A stretch of 64,000 nt of DNA from Alteromonas sp. CI.11.F.A3 (GCF_032925565.1 NZ_CP136708.1:1240001-1304000), one strand, 5' to 3'. Shown: positions 27,934-37,233, numbered from the stretch's first letter. Numbers and translations are program-made. Notes: a model not told the origin generated them from the sequence alone.

Positions 27934-29013
27934 GTGCATTCAAAGTTTGCTCTCGCAAAATTATCCCTACTTCCTGTTGCTGTAAGGTGCTGTGCACTAA
28001 TAGGTGCATTAATAAGTACATTGTTCGCTAGTGCTGCAGGAGCCAGCTCCCTTGAAACACAAGACGCATTAACGCGATTTGCTGATTTTTATAAGCAAGA
28101 GTGGGGCGAAACGCAGCGATGCAAATCTTCTAAACTGCACCGCTATACCGTTTGTGGCAACGTACTTCGCAACGAAGGAAATGCTCCCTTTGTGCTGCAT
28201 CATGATACCCCGGCAAAGAAAGTGGCCGTGTTAGTACATGGGCTTAGTGACTCGCCATTCTTTATGCGAGAAATTGCCAATATTTTATTTAACGAAGGTT
28301 TCGACGTTATTGTTCCGTTATTACCTGGCCATGGTTTACGAGATGATGATGGTGCAATGAGTGACAGCGACTTAGCGGAGCGTTGGCAAGCGCATGTCGA
28401 TGAGGTTATCGCGTTAGCTGATGATATGGGCGATACTTTGATTGTGGGTGGCTTTTCTACTGGCGGCGCACTGGCGGCAGATCAGTACCTAGATGCAAGT
28501 GAAAACATCGATGGGCTTATGTTGTTTTCTGGTGCATTAGCACTTTCAGAAAATGCCGAGAGTATGTCACGGATTTGGGGTATCAAGTGGATTGCGAAAA
28601 TTGTGGATGGTAGTTATATCACCCATGGACCAAACCCTTTTAAATATCCAAATGTTGCAGGCTTTGCGGGGTTAGAGCTGATGGATATTATCGAAAAAAT
28701 CCGCAACGACTTCGAAGACGGCAAGCGTATTGAAGTGCCTCTTTTTGCTGCGCATTCTCAAGCTGATGCCACCACGCCTATTCACGGTGTAGAAAACCTA
28801 ATGGAAAATAGCGCAGGGCCGAATACGTTTTTTGTTATCGATGCCTCTTATGCGTTGTGCCACGCCGACCTTGTGGTGAATACGTCAATGTTACACGATA
28901 TGAAGTTTAATAAAGTCATGGTAAATGAAAACGAAGAATGTGCAGTACCCAAAGCAAACCCTTTATTTTCAACCATGACAATGATGCTAAAAACCTATGC
29001 GCAACAATTCTAG
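27934..29013 (+). CDS. Exported alpha/beta hydrolase (carboxylesterase/lysophospholipase-like)
   Basis: Secreted or periplasmic serine hydrolase of 359 residues. The start is GTG at 27934, with GGAG eight bases upstream; the frame also opens at a TTG (27892) inside the preceding terminator, which is unlikely. A signal peptide follows (hydrophobic about 10-30, ending ASAAGAS). The hydrolase fold shows the oxyanion strand VAVLVHGLSDSP and the nucleophile elbow GGFSTGG. A catalytic Asp in AHSQADATTP and a His in YALCHADL are plausible partners. The substrate is unknown. It precedes the copper cluster but need not belong to it. Confidence 0.8.
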   Translation: MHSKFALAKLSLLPVAVRCCALIGALISTLFASAAGASSLETQDALTRFADFYKQEWGETQRCKSSKLHRYTVCGNVLRNEGNAPFVLHHDTPAKKVAVLVHGLSDSPFFMREIANILFNEGFDVIVPLLPGHGLRDDDGAMSDSDLAERWQAHVDEVIALADDMGDTLIVGGFSTGGALAADQYLDASENIDGLMLFSGALALSENAESMSRIWGIKWIAKIVDGSYITHGPNPFKYPNVAGFAGLELMDIIEKIRNDFEDGKRIEVPLFAAHSQADATTPIHGVENLMENSAGPNTFFVIDASYALCHADLVVNTSMLHDMKFNKVMVNENEECAVPKANPLFSTMTMMLKTYAQQF

Positions 29014-29052
29014 CGTTTTACAGCCATAACAAATGCGATTAAGCTTTAAGGC

Positions 29053-29634
29053 ATGATTGATAAATTGAAAAAGCAGCGACGCGGCTATGTCGTAATATTG
29101 GTAATGGTTATTTCCTTGGTGACTCAATTGTCGCCGGGAATGGCTATGCCAATGACTATGCCAACGGCTATGTCAAAGCCTACGCCAATGTCTGTGGACG
29201 CAATGTCTATGGATGTAATGTCTATGGATGTAATGTCTATGGATGCAAATTCTGAGAACCATTCATCAGAAGAAAGTCGCGCTAATAAAACTATGCAAGT
29301 TAGTGCTAGTGGGTGCCATTCAGCTAGTCACGCTTCGACTAGCATTCAATCAACCGCAAAAAATGACCTCACCATTCATAACGTCTCAAGCGCTCCTAGC
29401 AAAGCTATGAAATCAATGGACCATAGCACGCACGGTGTCACACCTGATTCGTGCTGTGACGTTCAGTGTCAATGCCCTGCAGGCGCATGCGCCGCCGTTT
29501 ATGCAGTAATAAATAATGAAGTCTCGGTAGCGGTTATTGCTCATGCTCCGTTGGTGCTTTTTGTAAACCACCAAGCCCCTCACACTATACCTAACGCTCA
29601 ATTTCGCCCCCCTAAATTCGCTTTCGCAGGATAG
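29053..29634 (+). CDS. Met/His/Cys-rich CopL-like metal-binding protein
   Basis: Protein of 193 residues with a hydrophobic N-terminal segment (VVILVMVISLVTQL), so exported or membrane-anchored. A Met-rich stretch follows (MSVDAMSMDVMSMDVMSMD), encoded by four tandem 15-bp units at 29188-29247. Later come His/Ser-rich sequence, MDHSTHG and a cysteine cluster CCDVQCQCPAGAC, then a conserved-looking FRPPKFA end. These are copper/silver-binding traits. It resembles CopL-type proteins near copper operons, and it directly precedes the cusCBA-like genes. A copper-sensing or chaperone role is inferred. The binding site before the ATG is poor, so the start is uncertain. Confidence 0.65.
   Translation: MIDKLKKQRRGYVVILVMVISLVTQLSPGMAMPMTMPTAMSKPTPMSVDAMSMDVMSMDVMSMDANSENHSSEESRANKTMQVSASGCHSASHASTSIQSTAKNDLTIHNVSSAPSKAMKSMDHSTHGVTPDSCCDVQCQCPAGACAAVYAVINNEVSVAVIAHAPLVLFVNHQAPHTIPNAQFRPPKFAFAG
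29188..29247 (+). repeat. Four 15-bp in-frame repeats encoding MSMDV-type units
   Basis: Units 29188-29202, 29203-29217, 29218-29232 and 29233-29247 follow ATGTCTATGGATGTA. The middle two are identical, the first and last differ slightly. Each adds two Met and one Asp to the Met-rich region of the CopL-like protein. Confidence 0.9.
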
Positions 29635-29713
29635 TTGTATCTGGCGGGCGCATATAGCACCCACGTTTTTCTTTTTATTCCCTTAGTGCACGGGGAATTA
29701 ATGTGGTTTTCTC

Positions 29714-31288
29714 ATGTTTAATTTTAATCTGGGTATGATTTTTACTTGCCTAACCCAAGCTCACTCTCGAACTTGTTATCTTCAGCGTGCTTGGCTAGGA
29801 ATGCTGATTTTTTTGGTGGGAGCGCCTTCCTTCGCTACTACCCTTAGCCTTCAAGAGGCGCAACAGCTCGCGCTCAACCAAGATATTTATTCTCAAGGCA
29901 GCAAACTTCAAGAGGCTGCGTATCAGCATGACAGTGATGCGGCTGATAGCTGGGATAATCCTACTATCACCACGACACTGCAAAGCGTACCAACAGATGG
30001 GTTTTCACTTAATCAAGAGCCCATGACTCAGTTGAAACTGGGGATTCGACAAGCTATGCCAAGAGGAGACTCTGCCAGCATTTCTCGCACCATCGCTATT
30101 GAACAAGCCCAAAAAGAACCGGTGAAAAGAGCGGCAAGGCGAGCCTGGTTGTTGCGAGAAGTGTCGATGGATTGGTTGGCGTGGTATCAAGCGGAACAAA
30201 CCGTAATCTTATTGCGTGAAGAGACGCAGTCGATACTGCAACTGCTCGAAATGGTTGAATCGTCTTACCGAAGTGGTGTGGGCGGTACGCAGCAACAAGA
30301 CATCATTCAACTACGTCTTGAGCGCTTACGCCTAGAAGATACGCTTTTGCAGGAACAGCAAGCTGCATCGGTGGCGTTGGCGCAGTTGTCGAGGTGGTTC
30401 GATTTCTCCAGTGAAGTTAGTTTTACTGTGCCCGAAACACTTAATCATCGCGACATATATCCTTTTAATGCCTCCTTCGCTAGGCAGGTTGAGCGACGTG
30501 ACTTACTATATATTATTGATGCTCACCCTTCTGTGCAGTTGCTTGCCAAAGACGAGATAGTTGCCACGCAAAAATTGAGTCTTGCGAAAGAACAAACCAA
30601 ACCTATGTGGGCCTTCGAAGCAGCCTACGGATATCGACAAGATGCGCAAAATGGGATGAGCCAAGCTGACTTTGTTAGTGTGGGTGTCCAAGTTGATTTA
30701 CCTTTGTTTAGCAGTAAGCGGCAAGATGCCAATGTGTCGGCGTCAGCGGCAAGGTTAGGGGCGACATCCACACAGCGACGACTAGAAGTCAGACGATTAG
30801 CAGCCCTTGCCGAAGCAAGTGAAACACAGCTTGTCAGCTTACTTGCCAGGCAGCAGTTATTTGATACCGCATTACTTGCACAGTCCGAGCGGTTAGCCGA
30901 ATCCGCGCTTAATGCTTACATGGCCGATAAGGGCGCATTCGACGATGTAATGCGTGCACGTATATCGCACATTTCAGCAAAGTTAGATGCCCTAGCACTT
31001 CATGTCGATATAGCAAAAAATTTAGCCGAACTCGCTTATCTGTATTACCCGCTAATACAAGAACAACCTAAAGACACCCATACCTTAAACAGCCAGACAC
31101 ACCCCCGATTCAGCCAATTCGGTTATGGACACTCACTTCAATTCGGCGGTAGACACCCACTTCAAACCTCCGATTCAAACAGTGGACAACTAATCACTAA
31201 CATGGACACCCATAAATCAGCTATTGGTTCAAGCAGAGGTTCAAACATAGACACCCACACAATCACTGCCATAGGAGCACAACAATGA
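29714..31288 (+). CDS. cusC: TolC-family outer-membrane efflux protein, CusC-like, with repeat-derived tail
   Basis: Outer-membrane channel of a copper/silver RND efflux system. The 524-residue frame has an N-terminal signal region (MLIFLVGAPSFATTL at about 30-44), then two TolC-type repeats: LSLQEAQQLALNQ and VGVQVDLPLFSSKR. The channel domain ends near residue 450 (AELAYLYYPLIQEQ). The last about 72 residues (for example DTHTLNSQTHPRF) have no counterpart in TolC proteins and are encoded by an array of GGACACCCAC-type motifs. The stop overlaps the cusB ATG (ATGA). The true start could be internal (Met30). Confidence 0.85.
   Translation: MFNFNLGMIFTCLTQAHSRTCYLQRAWLGMLIFLVGAPSFATTLSLQEAQQLALNQDIYSQGSKLQEAAYQHDSDAADSWDNPTITTTLQSVPTDGFSLNQEPMTQLKLGIRQAMPRGDSASISRTIAIEQAQKEPVKRAARRAWLLREVSMDWLAWYQAEQTVILLREETQSILQLLEMVESSYRSGVGGTQQQDIIQLRLERLRLEDTLLQEQQAASVALAQLSRWFDFSSEVSFTVPETLNHRDIYPFNASFARQVERRDLLYIIDAHPSVQLLAKDEIVATQKLSLAKEQTKPMWAFEAAYGYRQDAQNGMSQADFVSVGVQVDLPLFSSKRQDANVSASAARLGATSTQRRLEVRRLAALAEASETQLVSLLARQQLFDTALLAQSERLAESALNAYMADKGAFDDVMRARISHISAKLDALALHVDIAKNLAELAYLYYPLIQEQPKDTHTLNSQTHPRFSQFGYGHSLQFGGRHPLQTSDSNSGQLITNMDTHKSAIGSSRGSNIDTHTITAIGAQQ
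31072..31258 (-). repeat. Six-copy GTGGGTGTCC-type array inside the cusC 3' end
   Basis: On the plus strand AGACACCCAT, AGACACACCC, GGACACTCAC, AGACACCCAC, GGACACCCAT and AGACACCCAC start at 31072, 31095, 31127, 31151, 31204 and 31249; a weak seventh is at 31184. Spacing is 23-53 bp, like the array at 10824-11114. Copies are read as DTH in one frame and as RHP or GHS in another, so the DNA, not the peptide, is what repeats. Confidence 0.8.
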
Positions 31289-32757
31289 AGACGCTATTTA
31301 TTCTTATAGTCGGGTTACTTGGTGGTGCAGCCGCAGTGTTTGTTTGGAATACACATATTCATGGCCAGTTCGGTGTTGAAGCGTTGGCTACCAACGGTGA
31401 TAACAAATCAAATAATAAAGCGCCCCTTTATTGGGTTGCGCCAATGGATGATGCTTATCGTCGAGATAAACCGGGTAAGTCGCCTATGGGTATGGATTTA
31501 GTACCAGTATATGCAGCATCAGGTAGCAGCGAAAAACGTGATGATGGAGAGGTGATAATTTCGCCTCAAGTACAGCAAAATATGGGCGTTAAATTTACCA
31601 CGGTAAAACGAGGGAGGCTGGATTTAACCTTCGACGCTGCGGGAAATGTTACCTACAACGAAGACTACTTAGTGCATATTCACCCCAGAGTAGAGGGCTG
31701 GATTGATAAGCTATTTATTAAAACGGAAGGTGAAGCTGTTAGCCAAGGGCAAAAATTATATACGCTTTATTCGCCCGCGCTGGTGACTGCCCAAGAAGAG
31801 TTTGTGATTGCGCTAAAGCGAGGAGATACGCGTTTAGCCGCAGGTGCAAAACAACGCCTTAAAGCACTGCATTTATCTGCTGGGTTTATTGCGCAACTTG
31901 AAAAAAGTCGCGAAGTTTCGCAAACCATTACCTTCTTTGCTCCCCAAGATGGCGTGGTCGAGCATTTAGGCGTACGCGAAGGCTTCTATGTTCAACCTGG
32001 CACTACGGTGCTTAGTATTGCTCGCTTAGACAGTGTATGGGTTGAAGCCCGTGTATTTGAGCAAGATGTTCCTAACGTAACGCTTGGCCAGCAGGCATCT
32101 ATCACGTTCGACTATTTGCCAAGTAAGACCTTTACAGGAAAAGTCGATTTTATCTACCCAGCACTAGATGTTGAAACCCGTACCCTTAAAGTGCGAGTTA
32201 CTTTAAAGAACGACAGTGGTGATATTAAGCCCAATATGTTTGCCAATGTGACTTTTACTAAGCAAACCGAACAGCCTGTGCTGTATGTGCCTTATCAAAG
32301 CGTTATTCACATTCAGTCGCAGGGTCAAAATCAAAACCGAGTCGTTATGAACGTTGAAGAAAGCTTTAAATCTATTGCTGTCAGCGTTGGGCGAAAAGCA
32401 GGGGAGTTCATTGAAATAACCCAAGGCGTAAACGAAGGTGACAACATCGTATTGTCGGCGCAATTTTTGATTGATTCAGAGTCGTCTAAAACATCAGATT
32501 TCAAACGCATGCAGACGCCTCTTGACCAAGAAAAGCACAACGATGAAATGAATCACCATGAAATGAACCACCAAGAAGTACATCAAGATACCAAGCACCA
32601 CGAGGACATGGCACGCGACGGCATGTCACACGATGGCATGTCTCACGATGGCATGTCTCACGAGTCTGGTCAGCCTAATGCCGAGGACCAAAAGGCGAAG
32701 AACGACGCGGCCATGCACAATGAGACCAAGAACCACGAGGGTATGCACCATGATTGA
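31285..32757 (+). CDS. cusB: CusB-like periplasmic adaptor with Met/His-rich C-terminal tail
   Basis: Membrane-fusion adaptor of 490 residues that links the CusA pump to the CusC channel. It has an N-terminal membrane anchor (FILIVGLLGGAAAVFVW) and a heavy-metal-binding YWVAPMDDAYRRDKPGKSPM-type segment, where Met residues can bind Cu(I)/Ag(I). The lipoyl, hairpin and barrel domains follow (IHPRVEGWIDKLFIK, FFAPQDGVVEHL). From about residue 415 a long tail is rich in His, Met, Asp and Glu (DGMSHDGMSHDGMSHESG), partly from three 15-bp repeats at 32617-32661. E. coli CusB lacks this tail. It overlaps cusC by 4 bp and cusA by 8 bp. Confidence 0.88.
   Translation: MKTLFILIVGLLGGAAAVFVWNTHIHGQFGVEALATNGDNKSNNKAPLYWVAPMDDAYRRDKPGKSPMGMDLVPVYAASGSSEKRDDGEVIISPQVQQNMGVKFTTVKRGRLDLTFDAAGNVTYNEDYLVHIHPRVEGWIDKLFIKTEGEAVSQGQKLYTLYSPALVTAQEEFVIALKRGDTRLAAGAKQRLKALHLSAGFIAQLEKSREVSQTITFFAPQDGVVEHLGVREGFYVQPGTTVLSIARLDSVWVEARVFEQDVPNVTLGQQASITFDYLPSKTFTGKVDFIYPALDVETRTLKVRVTLKNDSGDIKPNMFANVTFTKQTEQPVLYVPYQSVIHIQSQGQNQNRVVMNVEESFKSIAVSVGRKAGEFIEITQGVNEGDNIVLSAQFLIDSESSKTSDFKRMQTPLDQEKHNDEMNHHEMNHQEVHQDTKHHEDMARDGMSHDGMSHDGMSHESGQPNAEDQKAKNDAAMHNETKNHEGMHHD
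32617..32661 (+). repeat. Three 15-bp in-frame repeats encoding DGMSH units
   Basis: Units 32617-32631, 32632-32646 and 32647-32661 follow GA(C/T)GGCATGTC(A/T)CAC; the last two are identical. They build part of the metal-binding tail of the CusB-like protein. Confidence 0.9.
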
Positions 32758-35700
32758 AGCCATAATTCGCTGGTCGGTGGCCAATCGCGTATTGGTGCTG
32801 CTGGCAACGGTATTTATATCCATTGGCGGAGTAATAGCGGTAAAGCATACCCCCATTGATGCCATTCCTGATTTATCTGATGTGCAGGTAATTGTAAAAA
32901 CCAGCTATGCAGGGCAATCGCCTCAAGTAGTGGAAGATCAGGTGACCTATCCGCTCACCACGGCCCTAATGTCGGTGCCGGGTGCAAAAACCGTTCGAGG
33001 GTTTTCGTTTTTTGGAGATTCTTATGTGTACGTTATTTTTGATGACAGCACAGATATGTATTGGGCGCGCAGCAGGGTACTGGAATACCTAAGCCAAATA
33101 ACGCTGCCCGATGGCGTGGTACCCAAACTAGGTCCTGATGCTACTGGGGTAGGCTGGGTATACATGTATGCTCTAGTCGATGAGTTAAATAACCACGATG
33201 CTGGCGAGCTTAGGGCTCTGCAAGACTGGTTTTTAAAGTATGAATTGCAAAGCGTGCAAGGGGTGTCGGAAGTCGCCTCTGTAGGCGGCATGGTTAAGCA
33301 ATATTTACTACAACTGCATCCGCAAAAGTTGCAAGCGTATAACGTGCCTTTGCGCCATATTGAAACGGCACTCGCCCAAGGCAATAATGCCGCGGGGGCG
33401 TCAGTGATAGAAATGGCTGAAGCCGAGTATATGGTGACATCTTCCGCTTACCTTTCGGGTACCGAAGATATTGCTAGTATTCCCTTGGGCATTGCTCACA
33501 ACGGCGTGGCGGTAACAATAGGTGATGTTGCAAATGTTATCGAGGCGCCCCTTATGCGCAGAGGTATCGCTGAGCTAAACGGAAACGGCGAAGTGGTAGG
33601 TGGCATAGTAGTCATGCGCTATGGCGAAAATGCGAAGGCGACAATCGATAACGTAAAAGCGCGTCTTGAAACCTTAAAAGCCAGTTTGCCTGATGGTGTA
33701 AGCATAGTACCTGTATACGACCGATCCACCCTTATTGATAATGCCGTTAATACCTTGTGGAGCAAGCTTGTTGAAGAGCTTTTCGTGGTAGGTGCAATAT
33801 GCTTAGTGTTTCTTTTTCATGTGCGCTCATCGCTGGTTGCCATAATCACTTTACCTATTGGCATATTAATGGCCTTTATTGTGATGAAATTCCAAGGGCT
33901 TAACGCGAACATCATGTCTTTAGGCGGCATTGCTATTGCCATTGGAGCTATGGTGGATGGCGCTATTGTGTTGGTTGAAAATCTGCACAAGCATATTGAG
34001 CAGGCCAAAGTGCAAGGGAAGCCTGTTGAAGGGGAGGCCCGTTGGGCACTGGTAGTGAAGTCAGCCACCGAAGTGGGCCCCGCCTTGTTCTTTTCACTGC
34101 TGATAATAACGGTGTCATTTATTCCTGTTTTTACCTTAGAAGCACAGGAAGGGCGTATGTTTGCCCCTCTTGCCTTCACGAAAACCTATGCCATGGGTGC
34201 TGCAGCGGCGTTAGCCATTACGTTGGTGCCAGTGTTAGCTGGCTATTTCGTCAAAGGCAACTTAAAGGCGGAGCATAGCAATCCGTTAAACAAGGCTATT
34301 TCAACAGGGTATGTTAAGGCGCTAACGGCTGCGCTGAACCATCCTCGAAAAATACTGTTCGCGGCCCTGATTGCTTTAGCTTCTGTGGTATGGCCCATGC
34401 AACATATTGGGAGCGAGTTCATTCCATCCTTAGATGAAGGTGATTTGCTCTATATGCCTACCACTTACCCAGGTATTTCGGTGGGGAAAGCAAGGGAATT
34501 ACTTCAACAAACAGATAAGTTGATTGCCACAATTCCTGAGGTGCAAAGCGTATTTGGTAAAGTGGGCAGGGCAGATACAGCTACCGATCCTGCGCCTTTA
34601 ACCATGATAGAAACCTTTGTGCAATTAAAGCCAAAATCGCAATGGCGTGCCGACATGACGACATCAAAACTAAAGGAATTATTAAACAGCCAAGTACAAT
34701 TTCCAGGCGTCTCGAATGCTTGGGTGATGCCAATCAAAACCCGTATCGATATGCTTGCTACCGGCATTAAAACCCCAGTGGGTATTAAAATAGCGGGGCC
34801 AGAATTGGCCGGCATTCAGCAGGTGGGTAAACAAATAGAAACTGCTCTAGAAGACTTCGAAAATACCGCATCGGTATTTGCCGAGAAAGTAGCAGGCGGA
34901 CGTTATATCACTATTGATATTAGTCGTGACAGGGCGGCACGATATGGGCTCAATGTTGTTGATATTCAAGAGGTTATCAACACGGCAATAGGTGGGCGCA
35001 AGCTGGGTGAAACAGTAGAGGGAAGGCAGCGCTTTCCTATTAGTATGCGTTACCCGCAGCAGTATAGAGACTCTCCAGAAGCACTTAGGCAACTTCCCAT
35101 CATATTAGCAAGCGGCGTTAATATTGCGTTGGGCGAGGTAGCCACTATTGCCGTTGAGGGGGGACCCGCGGCAATAAAAAGCGAAAATGCCCGATTAAAC
35201 GGTTGGGTATTTATCGATATTGAAAGCGGTGACCTAGGCAGTTACGTGAAAAGTGCAAAACAGCATATTGCCAATACGGTTTCCCTGCCCCCAGGCTATT
35301 CCCTAACGTGGGCAGGGCAGTTTGAATACTTAGAAAGGGCTGAAGCAAGGCTTAGCGTAGTGGTGCCCTTAACGTTAGCCGTAATTGTGTTACTGCTGTA
35401 TTTAAGCTTCAGGCGAATTGCAGACGTAGCCCTTATTATGGTCACCTTACCGTTAGCATTGATAGGCAGCTACTGGCTATTGTATGCACTGGAGTTTAAT
35501 TTCTCGGTGGCTGTTGCCGTGGGGATTATTGCCTTAGCAGGTGTCGCGGTAGAAATAGGCGTTATTATGCTGGTATACCTGCATCAAGCGGTCAAAGCTT
35601 TTGATGAAAAAGCGTGCTCTACTTTGAATGCTCAAGTATCTGAAAAGCAAATGAAACACGCACTTAAACAGGCAGTCATTGAAGGCGCTACTCGGCGTGT

Positions 35701-35902
35701 AAGGCCAGTAATGATGACGGCGTTGTCTATTATTATCGGCTTATTGCCCGTGCTGTATGCAACGGGAACCGGTGCTGAAGTTATGCGGCGTATTGCTGCC
35801 CCTATGGTGGGCGGTATGGCAAGTGCGCTGGTACTCACCCTGTTTGTGCTACCTACTCTGTTTTACCTTGTTCAGGTGTGGCAGTTGAAGCGACGTTCGT
35901 GA
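32750..35902 (+). CDS. cusA: CusA-like copper/silver RND efflux pump
   Basis: Inner-membrane proton-driven pump of 1050 residues that exports Cu(I)/Ag(I). The ATG at 32750 (MIEAIIRW) matches the conserved RND start; the frame is open upstream to 32633, but there it only overlaps cusB. Twelve transmembrane helices are apparent in the usual 1+5 and 1+5 pattern, with GAMVDGAIVLVENLHKH in the first half and GVAVEIGVIMLVYLHQA in the second. The three methionines that carry metal in E. coli CusA have equivalents: LLYMPTTYPG, PLTMIETFVQLKP and RIDMLATGIK. Cu(I)/Ag(I) rather than Zn/Co is therefore the likely substrate. Confidence 0.93.
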   Translation: MIEAIIRWSVANRVLVLLATVFISIGGVIAVKHTPIDAIPDLSDVQVIVKTSYAGQSPQVVEDQVTYPLTTALMSVPGAKTVRGFSFFGDSYVYVIFDDSTDMYWARSRVLEYLSQITLPDGVVPKLGPDATGVGWVYMYALVDELNNHDAGELRALQDWFLKYELQSVQGVSEVASVGGMVKQYLLQLHPQKLQAYNVPLRHIETALAQGNNAAGASVIEMAEAEYMVTSSAYLSGTEDIASIPLGIAHNGVAVTIGDVANVIEAPLMRRGIAELNGNGEVVGGIVVMRYGENAKATIDNVKARLETLKASLPDGVSIVPVYDRSTLIDNAVNTLWSKLVEELFVVGAICLVFLFHVRSSLVAIITLPIGILMAFIVMKFQGLNANIMSLGGIAIAIGAMVDGAIVLVENLHKHIEQAKVQGKPVEGEARWALVVKSATEVGPALFFSLLIITVSFIPVFTLEAQEGRMFAPLAFTKTYAMGAAAALAITLVPVLAGYFVKGNLKAEHSNPLNKAISTGYVKALTAALNHPRKILFAALIALASVVWPMQHIGSEFIPSLDEGDLLYMPTTYPGISVGKARELLQQTDKLIATIPEVQSVFGKVGRADTATDPAPLTMIETFVQLKPKSQWRADMTTSKLKELLNSQVQFPGVSNAWVMPIKTRIDMLATGIKTPVGIKIAGPELAGIQQVGKQIETALEDFENTASVFAEKVAGGRYITIDISRDRAARYGLNVVDIQEVINTAIGGRKLGETVEGRQRFPISMRYPQQYRDSPEALRQLPIILASGVNIALGEVATIAVEGGPAAIKSENARLNGWVFIDIESGDLGSYVKSAKQHIANTVSLPPGYSLTWAGQFEYLERAEARLSVVVPLTLAVIVLLLYLSFRRIADVALIMVTLPLALIGSYWLLYALEFNFSVAVAVGIIALAGVAVEIGVIMLVYLHQAVKAFDEKACSTLNAQVSEKQMKHALKQAVIEGATRRVRPVMMTALSIIIGLLPVLYATGTGAEVMRRIAAPMVGGMASALVLTLFVLPTLFYLVQVWQLKRRS

Positions 35903-35952
35903 GAGAAAGCTAAACATAGGCACTGCGACCTTAATAACCCAAAAGAACAGCC

Positions 35953-35982
35953 AAAAAAGGCAGTTAGATCAACCTAACTGCC
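35953..35982 (-). terminator. Intrinsic terminator of the dipeptidase gene
   Basis: On the minus strand GGCAGTTAG pairs with CTAACTGCC (35959-35967 with 35974-35982), followed by six T residues (35953-35958). It may also slow plus-strand read-through from cusA. Confidence 0.85.
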
Positions 35983-36018
35983 GATTTCCATCAGTTAAAA
36001 ATAAACGCTAAGGCACTA

Positions 36019-37233
36019 TTAGTGCTTGCTGGCGTAATCTTCCACTTGGGTCCATACCCGTAACAAATTGCCGCTCAAGATCATTTCAATATCTGCACGG
36101 CTGTATTTTCTGTCCAGTAACCCTTGAACTAAATTAGGGAAGCTAGCCACGTCTTTTAGGCCGATAGGTAGCGAATCACCTACGCCGTCATAATCAGAAC
36201 CAATCCCCACGTGCTCAATACCAACCAGTTCTACTACATGGTCAATATGGTCAAGTACTTCATCAAGTGTTGAGTAAGGGTAAGGCACTTCTTTGCGGTA
36301 GTTAGCTTCGAAGTCTTCCAGTTTCGGGCTATCTTCACCTTCGGCGGCGATTAATGCTTTGCGCGCTTGTGTTAGCCCCGTGCGCCACTTACCTGCTTCT
36401 TTTGTCACAAAGCTTGAGCCAAAGTTAATCATAATAACGCCGCCATTGTCGCCCAATGCTTTTACCATCTCATCATTCATATTGCGCTCGAAACCCGGTG
36501 TAAAGCGGCGAAGAGACGAGTGAGAAGCAATAACAGGCACCTTCGTCAGTTCAATAACCTGATAAAAGGCATCATCTGAAACGTGAGAAATATCAAGCAT
36601 GATGCCGATGTTGTTCATTTCAGTCACCAGCGTTTTACCAAACGGGCTTAATCCGTTCCACTGACGACGCAAATCGTAAGACGAGTCTGAAATATGGTTC
36701 GACTGACTGTGGGCTAATGTAATGTAGCGAATACCACGTTCGTGAAATGCTTCTAAATTAGCTAAATCGCCTTGAAGGGGAGAGCCATTTTCCATCCCCA
36801 TAGGTAAGGAAATTATGCCTTTCTCGAACTGCGCTTTTACGTCTGACGGGCTTTTTGCAATAGCAAATTTATCAGGGGCTCGCGCCACAATGGCTTCCAC
36901 AGAGTCAATAAGCAGATGAGCAAGCTGGGTAGATTCCGGTGAATTATCTAAACTCGCAGGTACATAAATTGACATGAAAGGGGCGTTCAAGCCGCCTTTT
37001 ACAGCGCGAGGGTAATCAAAGTCTCCATCTTCTGTGGCTTCGGTTACATCTACCCATGCGTTTTTAACGCGATAAGGCACATCAATATGGCCATCAACAA
37101 TAATTGTTTCGTGGGCTATTTTTACCGCTTTTTCGCCTGCAGTGTAAGTGGGGGCATCGTCAGCAATGGCTGATGCGCAAAGTAGAGTGGAAATTGCGAG
37201 TGCACAAGATTTTAGCGGGAAGAAGCCCTTCAT
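36019..37233 (-). CDS. Exported membrane dipeptidase, peptidase family M19
   Basis: Zinc-dependent renal-dipeptidase-like enzyme of 404 residues that hydrolyses dipeptides, sometimes with D-residues, in the periplasm. A signal peptide is at about 1-24 (CASAIADD). DGHIDVPYR carries the first zinc ligands (HxD); further ligands lie in MGMENGSPL, LDISHVSDDAF and ASHSSLRRF, and GIGSDYDGVGD closes the site. ATG at 37233 has AAGGA eight bases upstream. It is convergent with the cusA gene and ends at its own terminator. Confidence 0.92.
   Translation of the reverse strand: MKGFFPLKSCALAISTLLCASAIADDAPTYTAGEKAVKIAHETIIVDGHIDVPYRVKNAWVDVTEATEDGDFDYPRAVKGGLNAPFMSIYVPASLDNSPESTQLAHLLIDSVEAIVARAPDKFAIAKSPSDVKAQFEKGIISLPMGMENGSPLQGDLANLEAFHERGIRYITLAHSQSNHISDSSYDLRRQWNGLSPFGKTLVTEMNNIGIMLDISHVSDDAFYQVIELTKVPVIASHSSLRRFTPGFERNMNDEMVKALGDNGGVIMINFGSSFVTKEAGKWRTGLTQARKALIAAEGEDSPKLEDFEANYRKEVPYPYSTLDEVLDHIDHVVELVGIEHVGIGSDYDGVGDSLPIGLKDVASFPNLVQGLLDRKYSRADIEMILSGNLLRVWTQVEDYASKH

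Noticed and set aside
30680-30689. Exact GTGGGTGTCC inside cusC
   Set aside because: It encodes V-G-V in the conserved TolC strand before DLPLF and is in the opposite orientation to the nearby array; coincidence is likely.
32633-32749. Upstream extension of the CusA frame
   Set aside because: Lies inside the cusB tail, is a Cys/Arg/Thr-rich out-of-frame reading, and RND pumps start at MIEAIIRW.
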